Source: Sulfolobus sp. S-194 (GTDB lineage: Archaea; Thermoproteota; Thermoprotei_A; Sulfolobales; Sulfolobaceae). Taken from it: a DNA stretch of 64,000 nt. The DNA is taken from NCBI RefSeq assembly GCF_012222305.1, contig NZ_CP035730.1, positions 2,445,501-2,509,500 of the forward strand, read 5' to 3'. Below the pieces are notes generated by a model. The model made no database searches. It worked only from the letters and a program-made list of their open reading frames with translations, and was not told where the DNA came from. Shown here one piece after another: positions 9,671 to 19,200 of this stretch (positions within the stretch are counted from its first letter, which is position 1; every line of letters starts with the position of its first letter). Made by a program: the position numbers and the translations under genes.

Positions 9671-9955
9671 ATGATAACTCAAAAAGTGAGCATCATTGAG
9701 ATGTTAATCCTCATATTACTTATATTACTTTTGCTCGCTTCACTATTCAATCCATTACTATTATTTCCAGCAATAGGGCTATCTATGCTTCAAGTTGGAT
9801 ATAACAAAGGATTTTTACCCATACCACTATCATTAATACTATTATTAATATTAGGGTTAAGAGGAGACTATTACTCCATAGCCATAATGACAATCCTTGC
9901 CTTTCTACTATTTATGATAATAAGTGATAAGATTAAATATTACCCAGTTAGATAA
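9671..9955 (+). CDS. Small membrane protein, unknown
   Basis: 94 residues, almost entirely hydrophobic, with three likely membrane spans and a short charged tail (SDKIKYYPVR). A TTTATAAAA element sits about 20 bases before the ATG, consistent with its own promoter. The following small membrane protein overlaps it by 32 bases, suggesting a coupled pair. I do not recognise a family. Confidence 0.55.
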   Translation: MITQKVSIIEMLILILLILLLLASLFNPLLLFPAIGLSMLQVGYNKGFLPIPLSLILLLILGLRGDYYSIAIMTILAFLLFMIISDKIKYYPVR

Positions 9956-10157
9956 GGATAAACTATTATATTTGAAATCAAAAAGTTCACTTATGAATAG
10001 AGTACTGCTTCTACTAGTTATGATAAATATAATTTTTACGCTTACTATTTCAAATATCTTCTTATTTAATCTCACTTTTCCTGCAATAAAAATAATTTTA
10101 ATGCAAAAGAAAGAGAGAAATATAAAAGAAAAAGCCCTTAGATTTAATGAATATTAG
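9924..10157 (+). CDS. Small membrane protein, unknown
   Basis: 77 residues from GTG 9924; an internal ATG at 9993 would give a 54-residue product. It has one long or two short membrane spans (residues about 24-55), then a basic cytoplasmic tail (KKERNIKEKALRF). The gene overlaps the preceding small membrane protein and ends 15 bases before the helix-turn-helix gene. No family recognised. Existence is supported only by the open frame and neat packing. Confidence 0.4.
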   Translation: MIRLNITQLDKDKLLYLKSKSSLMNRVLLLLVMINIIFTLTISNIFLFNLTFPAIKIILMQKKERNIKEKALRFNEY

Positions 10158-10172
10158 GCTAATGTATAACCT

Positions 10173-10451
10173 ATGAGTATAATAAAAATTGAAGAACTTT
10201 TTGAGTTGCCGGGTTGGGATACAAGGAGAAGAATATTAGAGATACTAGAGAGCGGACAGAAAAACGCATATGAAATAGCTAAATTACTAAACCTAAATTA
10301 TTCAACAGTTAGATATCATTTGGATCTTTTACAGAAATTTGGGCTAGTAAATGTAAAGAAAAGTAAAAAATATTATTATGAGTTAACTAAAAATGCTAAA
10401 ATACTCTTAGACAACTATGAAGTAGAGACAAAAAAGAGGGATAGCGCTTAA
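10173..10451 (+). CDS. ArsR-like winged helix-turn-helix transcriptional regulator
   Basis: 92 residues forming a single winged-helix domain: LPGWDTRRRILEILESG, then AYEIAKLLNLNYSTVRYHLDLL as the recognition helix (about residues 32-53), and the wing GLVNVKKSKKYYYELT. No metal-binding Cys pair is visible, so the ligand, if any, is unknown. It probably acts as a local transcription repressor. It follows two small membrane-protein genes, and a sensor role for those is only conjecture. Confidence 0.85.
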   Translation: MSIIKIEELFELPGWDTRRRILEILESGQKNAYEIAKLLNLNYSTVRYHLDLLQKFGLVNVKKSKKYYYELTKNAKILLDNYEVETKKRDSA

Positions 10452-10484
10452 TATTTTTAAATACTCTTTTTTAAACATTAATCT

Positions 10485-11201
10485 ATGAAATGCTCTACTG
10501 AAAGTAATAGGGATATAAGAGGATTTAACTTTCTTTTAGATAATTGCGATAAAGAATATTTAACCAATAAGTTTCAAGAGTTCAGAAAGCTTGCAAATGA
10601 AACTGGTAAAACTTACATAATAAGGCTAGCTGATAGTAATTATTATAGATTTGAAATTATAATGGTGCCTAATTCAGTTACTTTATTATCAATCGCTACA
10701 GCTAGAGGAGTAAATAATATTAATCTAAGAGATTTTTCTGCCCTTGAAGAACTAGCAACATTAAGTTGTTGCGCTTATCAGAATGATAAGCTAAAAGAAT
10801 TAGCATTGCAATTTCTAGGAGGACAAAGAGAGTACGAATCCGAAGTAGTTGATTTAGAGGAAAAAACAATTGAGATTGAAATAAGCCCTGACTGTAGTAA
10901 GATAGAGTGGAATGAATTAAAAATGCCAGAACAAGTTGAGGGAAAATGGACTACAACCGAACTTGCTTATACAGATAGATTGTATTTGAAAGCGTTAGCT
11001 GGCCAAGCTAAATTTATAACAATATCCACAGAGAGACCTCAAAATTCAATAAAATTCAATTCATTTGAAAGATTAAATAGCCTTTGTTGTTTTGTTAATA
11101 TAATTCTTCAAAAATTAAAGGAATGCAATGGGTTAGTAGAAGCATTAACACCATTCTTACATCAAGAATCTGGAAAGAGGAAAAGGAGAAAAAATGAGTG
11201 A
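10485..11201 (+). CDS. Unknown conserved-looking protein
   Basis: 238 residues, soluble, with no membrane span or signal peptide. Cysteines occur near both ends and as CC pairs near residues 95 and 199. The C-terminus is very basic (SGKRKRRKNE). A TATA-like TTTTTAAATA lies about 25 bases before the ATG, suggesting a leaderless promoter. It overlaps the next gene by 8 bases (ATGAGTGA), implying coupled translation. I recognise no domain. Confidence 0.65.
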   Translation: MKCSTESNRDIRGFNFLLDNCDKEYLTNKFQEFRKLANETGKTYIIRLADSNYYRFEIIMVPNSVTLLSIATARGVNNINLRDFSALEELATLSCCAYQNDKLKELALQFLGGQREYESEVVDLEEKTIEIEISPDCSKIEWNELKMPEQVEGKWTTTELAYTDRLYLKALAGQAKFITISTERPQNSIKFNSFERLNSLCCFVNIILQKLKECNGLVEALTPFLHQESGKRKRRKNE

Positions 11202-11697
11202 AAATGTAAAACCTATTTATGCTAGAGGATTTTTTAATATGAACCATTTGGGAGAGACTACTCAACTAACAATTTTTTACTATGACGATGATGAACATTA
11301 CTATGCCTCTCTAACTAAAGAAGAAGTGAAAAGAGAACTTAGTAATCTAAAAAATAATATGCAATACTTCTTAGACCAAGAAATAATAAGGATTAATGGT
11401 AAAAGAGTTAAAGCAAAGGTTTTATTCGTAAGACTAGGTTTGCTCAAAATTAATATTCCTTACATAGAATTTATAATCAGATTTAAAGGGAATTTACATA
11501 AAGGGGAAAACGTTTATGAAGATTTATATAAAGAAGAAATTGTCGAATACCCATATGAAGCTATTTGGATCTTACCAGGAAAGATTGTCTCTTATTCGAT
11601 TTCAGGGAAAGTAAAAACTAAGAACAATATTCTCTTTTTGAAAGTTAAAAAAGGAACTAGAATAAGTGGAAATGAAAAAATAAAATTTGTTATCTGA
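11194..11697 (+). CDS. Unknown soluble protein
   Basis: 167 residues, predicted beta-rich, beginning inside the stop region of the preceding gene. There is an acidic/aromatic stretch (YYDDDEHYYASL) near residues 29-40. No catalytic or binding motif can be named. The 8-base overlap with the upstream gene suggests the two products work together. The 3' end overlaps the convergent pterin dehydratase gene by 8 bases. Confidence 0.65.
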   Translation: MSENVKPIYARGFFNMNHLGETTQLTIFYYDDDEHYYASLTKEEVKRELSNLKNNMQYFLDQEIIRINGKRVKAKVLFVRLGLLKINIPYIEFIIRFKGNLHKGENVYEDLYKEEIVEYPYEAIWILPGKIVSYSISGKVKTKNNILFLKVKKGTRISGNEKIKFVI

Positions 11698-11971
11698 GAA
11701 CTTCATCTATTTTTTTAGCCAACTCTATATCTAGATCAGTAATACCACCAACATCATGTGTAGTTAATTGGACTATAACTTTGTTATAATAGATACATAT
11801 ATCAGGATGATGATTCATACTATCTGCAATTGGCTGTACTTTATTTAGAAAATTAACTGCTTCTTTAAAATCATGAAATAAAAAAGTTTTTTCTATCACA
11901 TTTCCCTTTAAACTCCAGCCTTTCATTTTGTTAAGTTCTTCGCTTATCTCTTTTTCTGTTAACTTTTTCAT
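11690..11971 (-). CDS. Pterin-4a-carbinolamine dehydratase
   Basis: 93 residues covering the whole PCD/DCoH domain. Diagnostic elements are MNHHPDI (the catalytic His pair, about residues 52-58), VQLTTHDVGGITDLD and LAKKIDEVL. The family dehydrates 4a-hydroxytetrahydropterins. In Sulfolobales, which lack aromatic amino-acid hydroxylases of the classical kind, the pterin substrate may belong to modified pterin cofactor metabolism, so its physiological role is open. Confidence 0.93.
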   Translation of the reverse strand: MKKLTEKEISEELNKMKGWSLKGNVIEKTFLFHDFKEAVNFLNKVQPIADSMNHHPDICIYYNKVIVQLTTHDVGGITDLDIELAKKIDEVLR

Positions 11972-12019
11972 AGTTTAATATAAAGACATAAAAATATAAA
12001 AAATATCAGTACTTAAAGG

Positions 12020-12045
12020 ACTCCTCACGCTTCAGACTGGGGAGT
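12020..12045. repeat. Hairpin, possible IS200/IS605-like end remnant or terminator
   Basis: ACTCCTCA (12020-12027) pairs with TGGGGAGT (12038-12045), with one G-T pair, around a 10-base loop. It lies between two minus-strand genes, where it could also terminate the membrane-protein transcript. Its ACTGGGGAGT core also occurs in the origin inverted repeat, and a related string appears at 61103-61124. Confidence 0.4.
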
Positions 12046-12053
12046 TTTCATCC

Positions 12054-12866
12054 TCATTTTAGTTCTGTTGCCATCCTCTTTATAAGTGAATATATTAATG
12101 GGATTAATAAAATTGCAAATGCTATTGCTAATCCCCATGCTAAAGTCTGAAGAATTGAGAGAACCGAACTAAATGGCTGTACAATTATAGCAATTGCAAT
12201 AAGTAAGAAAATAGTGTAAAGCAAGAATCTTCCATACGTTGTTATATAGGTAGCATTAGAATCACTTTTAGATATACTATCAATGGCCTTATCAATTATT
12301 GTAAAGCTAAATAGAAGAACTATAGAGCCTATTATAATATCATAGAAAAGATATGGACTTATAAAAGGAACCCAATAAAATATTGCTAGCGTAGCTGCAA
12401 GCGTTATTATTATTGCATATAGACCGAATTTTAAGACGTTAAATATAGTTGACATAAATGGGTCATTAACCACCATTTGCTTGCCCATATAGTCTATGAG
12501 AATATTTACTAGTGTGATACCTAAGGTAAGTAATAATATTGCACCAGCTAAATAAGGTAAATATCTAGCTACCGCACTAACGTAGACACTAGCAGGACCA
12601 AGACTAACTACTGTCAAACCAATTGATAGTGAAATAAGGATTATTAACGCCTTAACAGTACCAGCAACTAAGCCCGCACTAATCTGTATTGTAGAATGCG
12701 AAAATAATCTCACTAAAATTCTATGAATAACAGCACTAACTATTTCAGCAACCACATACCCAATAAAAACAATTATTAAGAAAAGAATTATAGATGGAAT
12801 TGCGTCAATTATTTCAGTAGCTAATGATGTTAGTGCTTGAGAAATTGTTTCATCTATTATTAGCAT
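12054..12866 (-). CDS. Integral membrane protein with conserved TM-helix repeats (MscS-like TM region)
   Basis: 270 residues, seven or eight membrane spans and very few charges. The segment IIDAIPSIILFLIIVFIGYV and the AGTVKALIILIS and MGKQMVVNDPFMSTIFNVLKFG stretches resemble the TM-helix repeats found in small-conductance mechanosensitive-channel relatives. No MscS beta domain follows, so this is not a canonical channel. It is the third gene downstream of orc1-3 on the same strand, 34 bases after the coiled-coil gene; whether it belongs to that transcript is uncertain. Confidence 0.65.
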   Translation of the reverse strand: MLIIDETISQALTSLATEIIDAIPSIILFLIIVFIGYVVAEIVSAVIHRILVRLFSHSTIQISAGLVAGTVKALIILISLSIGLTVVSLGPASVYVSAVARYLPYLAGAILLLTLGITLVNILIDYMGKQMVVNDPFMSTIFNVLKFGLYAIIITLAATLAIFYWVPFISPYLFYDIIIGSIVLLFSFTIIDKAIDSISKSDSNATYITTYGRFLLYTIFLLIAIAIIVQPFSSVLSILQTLAWGLAIAFAILLIPLIYSLIKRMATELK

Positions 12867-12900
12867 AGCTATGATTATTTCTCTCTATAGATATATAAAT

Positions 12901-13239
12901 TTAACCATTAATATTTTCGTCTATAATTTTATAAATTCTATTCAAAATTCGATCTATTTTCTCTTTTTCTTGTTTTAATAAAGATAATTGACTTCTTAAT
13001 TCAAAAGCTTGTTTTAATTTACTTTCAATTTCACTCGCATTTTTACCTATATATTTACTCTTAAGCCTACCCTCTTCCCAATATCGTAAGTAGTAATATT
13101 TTCTTCCATTAATCTCTTTAATTTCTAGATGACCATTAGGAAGAGTCTTTAACATCTCTTCCAATTTTTTAATTTGAAACTCAAGCTGTTGTTGCTTCTC
13201 CTCTAGCTCTTTGATTTTCTCCCATATCATCTTAATCAC
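12901..13239 (-). CDS. Small coiled-coil protein downstream of orc1-3
   Basis: 112 residues. Long heptad-rich helices at residues 4-32 and 74-108 flank a compact beta segment (LEIKEINGRKYYYLRYWEE) resembling a small DUF6788-like domain found in many archaeal proteins. It starts 21 bases after the orc1-3 stop on the same strand, so it is probably cotranscribed. The role is unknown; coupling with the initiator gene makes a DNA-associated or structural function possible but unproven. Confidence 0.7.
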   Translation of the reverse strand: MIKMIWEKIKELEEKQQQLEFQIKKLEEMLKTLPNGHLEIKEINGRKYYYLRYWEEGRLKSKYIGKNASEIESKLKQAFELRSQLSLLKQEKEKIDRILNRIYKIIDENING

Positions 13240-13260
13240 ACTTACAGTATAAGCTCAATG

Positions 13261-14421
13261 TTACCATTGTTCCTCAAACCCTAAATTCATAGTATCCTCC
13301 AATGCCTTTCTAATCTTGTCTTTATCAGTGATTTCAATATATTTCCTTATACCTCCAGCCCTACCCTTATTGATAATCTTCACTTTTATTATACCAAACA
13401 TATCTAATTCAGAAATTATATCGGAAAATCTCCTATATGAAAGAGGCTTTTGTTTATACTGATTACATAGATCAGAATAAATTTTATGGGCAGTTACAAC
13501 ATCCTCTGCATCCATAGTTGCCATTAGTGCCAACTTGTAATGGAATGGAAGAGCCTTAATCGCTTCAATCAATCTTTCTTGTTCATATTCTATAATTGCC
13601 CTATCAACGTGATCTTTCTTGATAAAACCTTCGCCAGAAGCTAATTGAGCAGCTCTAAATAACAAATTAACTGCTTTTCTTGCATCCCCATGCTCTTTCG
13701 CTGAAATTGCAGCTATATATGAGAGTATATTATCATCATAAGTACCCCTATAAAGTCCGTATTCTGCATAAATTGATAATATATGTTTGAGCTGTTCAGC
13801 ATCATATGGTTTAAAAAATACAGTAGGCCCTAAAGAGGATAAAACTCTTGGCTCCATATAATCCCTTATATTTATATCATTACTTACCATTATTACCGAG
13901 ATATCTGCATCAGCCCTTAAAAGTTGATAAAGCACAATATCACCGCCACGTCTCTTTATAAGAGTATCTACTTCGTCTAGGTATACTAATGCTTTTTTCC
14001 CATTGAGTTCTTCTTTAATCTTCTCTATATACTCTCCTAGGTTTATACCATGCTTTGGAACTTCATCGGTAGTTAATCTCTCAGTTAAAGCGGATAGTAC
14101 AGCTTGAGGTGTACCTCCTACTTCTCTACAATTTACATATGCTTGTTTTACTTTACTATAATCAGAATCCTCTTGTTTAACCTCTTCTATCTCATTTAGC
14201 ATATATCTCGCTACAAACGTTTTACCCGTTCCAGTAAGACCCAAAAATAAAGTAGAAAATTTAACATCAGATTTCACAAAGTATCTAACTGCAACAGCAA
14301 CTTCTTTTAATATATCTTCTCTGAATGGTATATCTTTAAACACAGTTAAAGGATCTATGAAAACCCTTGGATCCTTAATAACTTCTCCTTTACCACCTTT
14401 CAAGGTATCCCTAATTGACAC
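13261..14421 (-). CDS. orc1-3: Orc1/Cdc6 replication initiator, Orc1-3 type
   Basis: 386 residues from GTG 14421. AAA+ ATPase: Walker A GLTGTGKT at 61-68, Walker B LVYLDEVD at 145-152, sensor-1 region [17 protein letters not shown], and a C-terminal winged-helix domain from about residue 290. Initiators of this family bind origin boxes and load MCM. The Orc1-3 subtype is assigned because icd lies just across the spacer, as I recall for cdc6-3 and oriC2 in other Sulfolobales; the numbering is less certain than the family. An 11-base motif shared with both arms of the origin repeat lies 14 bases before its start, suggesting autoregulation. Confidence 0.92.
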   Translation of the reverse strand: MSIRDTLKGGKGEVIKDPRVFIDPLTVFKDIPFREDILKEVAVAVRYFVKSDVKFSTLFLGLTGTGKTFVARYMLNEIEEVKQEDSDYSKVKQAYVNCREVGGTPQAVLSALTERLTTDEVPKHGINLGEYIEKIKEELNGKKALVYLDEVDTLIKRRGGDIVLYQLLRADADISVIMVSNDINIRDYMEPRVLSSLGPTVFFKPYDAEQLKHILSIYAEYGLYRGTYDDNILSYIAAISAKEHGDARKAVNLLFRAAQLASGEGFIKKDHVDRAIIEYEQERLIEAIKALPFHYKLALMATMDAEDVVTAHKIYSDLCNQYKQKPLSYRRFSDIISELDMFGIIKVKIINKGRAGGIRKYIEITDKDKIRKALEDTMNLGFEEQW

Positions 14422-14434
14422 AATATTTCAATTG

Positions 14435-14445
14435 TTTCATACGTT
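14435..14445 (+). promoter_or_regulatory. Third copy of the origin-arm motif TTTCATACGTT next to orc1-3
   Basis: TTTCATACGTT occurs here, at 14537-14547 in the left arm, and inverted at 14826-14836 in the right arm. This copy sits 14 bases upstream of the orc1-3 GTG, inside its expected promoter, so an initiator bound here could repress its own gene. Confidence 0.5.
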
Positions 14446-14513
14446 ATTTTAGTTATCAATTATTTCTCATGGTGTTACCAAATTCTTTTACACGATAAGA
14501 ATTACTTGTTGTT

Positions 14514-14549
14514 TGACTCCCCAGTTTTACAGTAAATTTCATACGTTTC
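14514..14549 (+). repeat. Left arm of the 36-bp origin inverted repeat
   Basis: The 36 bases are exactly complementary to 14824-14859. The arm begins TGACTCCCCAGTTTTACAG. After 12 unmatched bases, TACCCTAAT (14562-14570) matches the inverse of 14803-14811. The G-run next to a TGTAAAAC-like core loosely recalls archaeal origin recognition boxes. Confidence 0.75.
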
Positions 14550-14619
14550 ATTTGTGTTATATACCCTAATCTCCAAATTATGTTCATTTAAAAATTATTT
14601 TCAGATAGTTGTGTTTTAA

Positions 14620-14634
14620 TCCAAATCGTTTGGA
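14620..14634. repeat. Palindrome in the origin core
   Basis: TCCAAA-TCG-TTTGGA is a perfect inverted repeat with a 3-base centre, lying in the AT-rich core between the two large arms. It could bind a dimeric protein, such as an initiator, but no factor can be named. Confidence 0.4.
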
Positions 14635-14823
14635 AATACTAACTTGTGCGGTTTATATAATAATATTTTAGAGAGACTGTGAATTTCAACTGTTTTTTAT
14701 TTAAATGAGATGCAAAACAATTCTTATGGTTTGTATAATATATTGAGTATATGATAAAAATAAAAAATAAAAACATTTGAATTCCTGGGTCTGTATCCTT
14801 ATATTAGGGTACGCGAGAGGATA

Positions 14824-14859
14824 GAAACGTATGAAATTTACTGTAAAACTGGGGAGTCA
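14824..14859 (-). repeat. Right arm of the 36-bp origin inverted repeat, ending in the icd stop codon
   Basis: Exact reverse complement of 14514-14549. Its last three bases (14857-14859) are the TGA stop of icd, so the arm abuts the coding region without a gap. No target-site duplication flanks the two arms, which argues against a simple MITE. Confidence 0.75.
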
Positions 14860-16086
14860 AAGGGTGTCCATTATCTTTATCAGTTCATCTGCATACTCTT
14901 TAGTACCTAATGCTTTTACGCCCATAAATCTTGCAATATCTTGTGTAACTTTCTTGTCTCTTATTGCCATATTAATAGCTTTTTCTATTAAGTCTGCAGC
15001 CTCATTCCATCCCATCCATCTCAGCATCAATTCTCCAGCTTTTATAATTCCTGTTGGGTTAGCTACATTTTTACCAGCATATTTTGGTGCTGTACCGTGA
15101 ATAGCTTCAAACATTCCTCCCTCATCTCCAATATTAGCTCCTCCTAGCATTCCAATATTACCAATTAATGCACCAGCTGCATCAGAAATATAATCACCGT
15201 TTACGTTTGGTGCCAAAATTATATCATATTCTTCTGGTCTTATTACTATTTGTTGGAACATATTGTCAGCAATTCTATCATTTAGAATTATTTTACCTTC
15301 TGCTGGTTTACCTTGGTTAATTTCTTCTTCTGTAACTATAAAATCACGATATTCATTCAGAGCAACTTCATATGACCATTCTCTAAATGCTCCTTCGGTA
15401 TATTTCATCACATTACCTTTATGCATAATAGTAACCTTTTTCCTTTTATGTTCTATTGCATATTGTATAGCTAACCTAGTAATTCTTTGAGTTTTATATT
15501 TACTCATTACCTTTATCCCTATTCCGGTATCATCTTCTATTTCTACTTTTAGTTCTTGTCGTAGAAATTCTCTAATCTTTTTAGCCTCCTCGCTGTTAAA
15601 TGGATATTCAATTCCTCTATATAGATCATCAGTATTTTCTCTAAAAATTATCATATCTACTTTTTCAGGATGTTTTAGGGGGCTTTCTAGTCCTTCGATA
15701 TACTTTACTGGTCTTATATTTGCGTATAGGTCAAGCATTAGCCTAATAGCTACATTAACAGATTTCCACCCTTTTCCTATTGGAGTTTCTAATGGACCCT
15801 TAAGGACTACTCTATATTTAAGCAACATATCTTGAGTTTCTTTTGGAAATCTGTCATTAACTAGTTTTTCAGCTTTTTCACCAGCATAAACCTCTAACCA
15901 TTTTATCTCTCTAGAGCTACCATATGCTCTTTCTACAGCTTTGTTAATTACTCTTATTGAAGCGTTTGTTATCTCTGGTCCTATACCATCTCCTTCTATA
16001 TACAAAATCACGGGTTTGTTTGGCACTATCCATTTTCCTTTATCGAATCTAATTTTTTCTCCATCCTCGGGTTCTTTGTATAACAT
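14857..16086 (-). CDS. icd: Isocitrate dehydrogenase
   Basis: 409 residues, normal length for homodimeric archaeal isocitrate dehydrogenase. Visible family elements: the N-terminal strand ILYIEGDGIGPEI, IGKGWKSVNVAIR (substrate Ser loop), NIRPVKYIEGLESPL, REN-TDDLYRGIEY, and LAPNVNGDYISDAAGALIG followed by EAIHGTAPKYAGKNVANPT, which carries metal and coenzyme residues. The enzyme oxidatively decarboxylates isocitrate to 2-oxoglutarate in the citric acid cycle; NADP preference is typical of Sulfolobales but not proven here. It is transcribed towards the candidate origin. Confidence 0.96.
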   Translation of the reverse strand: MLYKEPEDGEKIRFDKGKWIVPNKPVILYIEGDGIGPEITNASIRVINKAVERAYGSSREIKWLEVYAGEKAEKLVNDRFPKETQDMLLKYRVVLKGPLETPIGKGWKSVNVAIRLMLDLYANIRPVKYIEGLESPLKHPEKVDMIIFRENTDDLYRGIEYPFNSEEAKKIREFLRQELKVEIEDDTGIGIKVMSKYKTQRITRLAIQYAIEHKRKKVTIMHKGNVMKYTEGAFREWSYEVALNEYRDFIVTEEEINQGKPAEGKIILNDRIADNMFQQIVIRPEEYDIILAPNVNGDYISDAAGALIGNIGMLGGANIGDEGGMFEAIHGTAPKYAGKNVANPTGIIKAGELMLRWMGWNEAADLIEKAINMAIRDKKVTQDIARFMGVKALGTKEYADELIKIMDTL

Positions 16087-16247
16087 TTATGATTTACGTA
16101 GTCAAATAGATTATTTATATCTTACTTTAACAGTCCACTCTTAAAATAAAATATTATTTAACTTCAAAATAAATAAAAATTCCCTCATTATACTATAAAA
16201 TTAATCATATTTGTATTTTTCAAGATTTTTGATAAATATACTAGGTC

Positions 16248-19200
16248 TTGTGTGGAAAAATTATAAAATGTCAATATCGAGTATTACTACTGATGTGGTC
16301 ATCATTATTTTTAATTTTAATAATCTCATCCTCGCTAGTACTTCCAATTTATCTTCAACCGCAAGTATCGTCACAAATACCTAATAATCAGCTGGTGAAT
16401 GTAGCAATTGTTTTACCTCCTAAAAATCTAGGATTACTTCAAATTTATGTACAACAACATAAAGTTGTAAATCAATCGCAACTTATTTCTTTATTTATTC
16501 CTAATGCTACAATAAATAAAATAGTTAGTACACTAAAGCATAATGGAATAAATCCACAAGTTACACTGAATGTTATTTCTTTTCAAGCTAGAGCTGGAGT
16601 AATAGAAAAACTGTTTAATGGAGAATTTATTACAACGACTATCCTGGGCAAAAAGATTTACTATTTTGTAAGTGAAGGTTCTCCATCTTTTCCAGGAATT
16701 GTTTTAGCTACTAATTTAACGTCATTATTTCTATCGAGGCCTAACAACCTGGTAAATATAACTCAAGCTGTAGCTTATAATATGGTTACTCCTAAAGAGA
16801 TCCAAAAAGCCTATAACATAACTTACTTATTAAATAGAGGAATAAATGGTAGTGGAGTTAATATTGGAATTCTTGATTTCGAAGGAGATCCTTATATTTA
16901 TCAACAAGTTCAAGCTTTCGATTCTATTTATGGATTGCCTAATCCACCTTTGTTTAAGATAGTACCTATTGGTCCATACAATCCTAACGACGGTATTGTA
17001 AGCGGTTGGGCACTAGAAATTTCTTTAGATGTTGAATATGCCCACGCTGCTGCACCCGGTGCTGGAATAGTGCTTTACGTTGCTAATCCTTCAATTTCAG
17101 TACCTCAAGCTATAGCATACATAGATCAGCAAGATGAAGTAAGTGTTGTTTCCCAAAGCTGGGGTATTCCAGAAATTTATTTCTTACTAGGTCTCTTACC
17201 GATGTCTTATTTGCAGGCAATGATTTATGAATATTGGCTAGGAGAAGCTGAAGGAATAACTTTTATTGCAGCTTCTGGAGATGCTGGAGGTAATGGTTAT
17301 AACTTCTTCTTAAGTCCTTTAGGATCAACAATAATACCTTCTTCCATTCCGTATGTTTTATCTGTTGGAGGTTCAACATTATATATATCTGGTAATGAGA
17401 GTTATCAGACAGCGTGGAGTGGAGAAAGTATATTTGGTTCTACAACTGGTGGTTATAGTGCTATATTCCCTTCACCTCCATATCAGGGGCTTAAAGGTTA
17501 TAGGATTACCCCAGATATCGTGGCTGACGCAAATCCATATTCTGGTGTACCTATAGTTTATTACTATAATACTACGTATCTTGTTGGGGGAACTTCTTTA
17601 GCTACTCCTATAGTTGCTGGAATTTTAGCTTTAGCTTCTCAAGTTCACGGAAGGCTTGGTTTTATTAATCCTTTGATTTACGCTTTAAATGGAACTAGAG
17701 CTATTGTTCCAGTTAATGTAGGATATAATACTCCATACGAGGCTAATGGAACTCTAAATCCTGTCACTGGATTAGGATATATTAATGCGGGTTACTTCGT
17801 TAATCTATTAAAGAAACCTTCGATTTCCTTATCTTTAGCTGTTCAAAATACTACATATTTACCAAACCAAGAAATTCAAGTTATAGCGTATCTTAAAGGA
17901 ACTTCATCATATCCGTCAAGTATAACTGCATATGTGTATAACGGCACATCCATAATATCTTCATTTCCTCTTGTTTATAATGGTTCTACTTATGCTGGGA
18001 AGATTAGCATAGATAAAGCTGGTGTATACGAAATCTACGCGAGTTATGATAATACTTACGGTTTTACATACATTATTGTAGGTTACCAAGCAGTTTTTAT
18101 ATTTCCGATAGTTGCGATCTATCCTATACCAACTAGTATACCAGTATTAGTTATGATAACTTATCCTAATGGTACTTTAGTCTCTTCATATAATTCTACT
18201 ACTTTACTAGTCTATAAGGAGAACCAAATAGACGGTTCATTGTATCAAGTAGCTAGCGCTCGTTTAAATAATTTGCCAGTTATAAATATTTCTCAATTAG
18301 GCATATCAATTAAATTTAAATCTGGAATATTAGAAGGTTATATAAACTTAACGAGTAGTAAATTTGGAGGTGTTTATGTTTTATCTGTTAACAATACCAT
18401 AGGACTGGATGAAATAGTCCTGGGGATGTACGTTGTACCAGCAGTTATTCCTAATTCCTTTACGGAACCTATTTCTATTTATAGCGGAGAAAATATAACG
18501 ATAGAAGTATTAGTCGAAAGTTTAGGAATGCCTAACATAACTGTATCATTTATTAGAGATGGAAAAGTTTATTACAGCACACAAATTAATTCTCTTATTT
18601 ACAACGGTGCTCCATATTATATTGCGCAAATATCTGTACCTAGATTGCCTACTGGATATTATACTATTGAGGCATATGCTGACTATAGTAATGGGTCTTA
18701 TCTGACTTATGGTTCTGGATATACTCAAATTTATGTTAGTAGTCAAAGACTGATTTTGAATGCGTCAATAAGCTCTGTGGCTTTTGAAAATAGTAGTGTA
18801 ATCGTAAAAGCCAAAATATATTATCCTAATGGGACTTCAGTAAAGTTCGGTATATTTAGTGCTATATTTGTTCCTAATTATCTTATGGGTCAGCTAGATA
18901 ATTTAGAGATTTCATATTCAGTAAGTTTAAGTTATAAGAATGGTGAATGGATAGGTAATTTCACAATCCCAGAGGGAAGTTATGATAATTCCGGGTTAAC
19001 TATAGATGAATTAGCCGGTGTATGGAATGTATATCTTGTCGGTATATCATCGAGTGGAATTCCATTACCTTTTAATTCGAGTTTGGATTATAATACACTA
19101 AATATAGAGCCCACATTCAATGGTTTATCCTTCTTAGTTTTGCCATATAATTATGTTCCCCAATTTAATGGGAATTATGCATATCATATTTATGCGCCCA

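Larger units (their letters stand above)
14422..14856. other. Candidate replication origin (oriC2-like) between orc1-3 and icd
   Basis: A 435-base AT-rich gene-free spacer beside an initiator gene. It contains a 36-bp perfect inverted repeat (14514-14549 and 14824-14859), a second symmetric 9-bp block set exactly 12 bases further in on both sides, a third copy of an 11-base motif at 14435-14445, and a palindrome at 14620-14634. The interior 14571-14802 is very AT-rich and would suit a duplex-unwinding element. Archaeal origins are usually placed beside orc1/cdc6 with inverted initiator boxes flanking an AT-rich core; function here is inferred from that pattern. Confidence 0.72.

Noticed and set aside
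14514..14859. Reading the 36-bp inverted repeat as ends of a MITE
   Set aside because: No matching flanking duplication, the right arm abuts a stop codon, and the paired inner blocks with equal spacers fit protein sites better. A transposon origin is not fully excluded.
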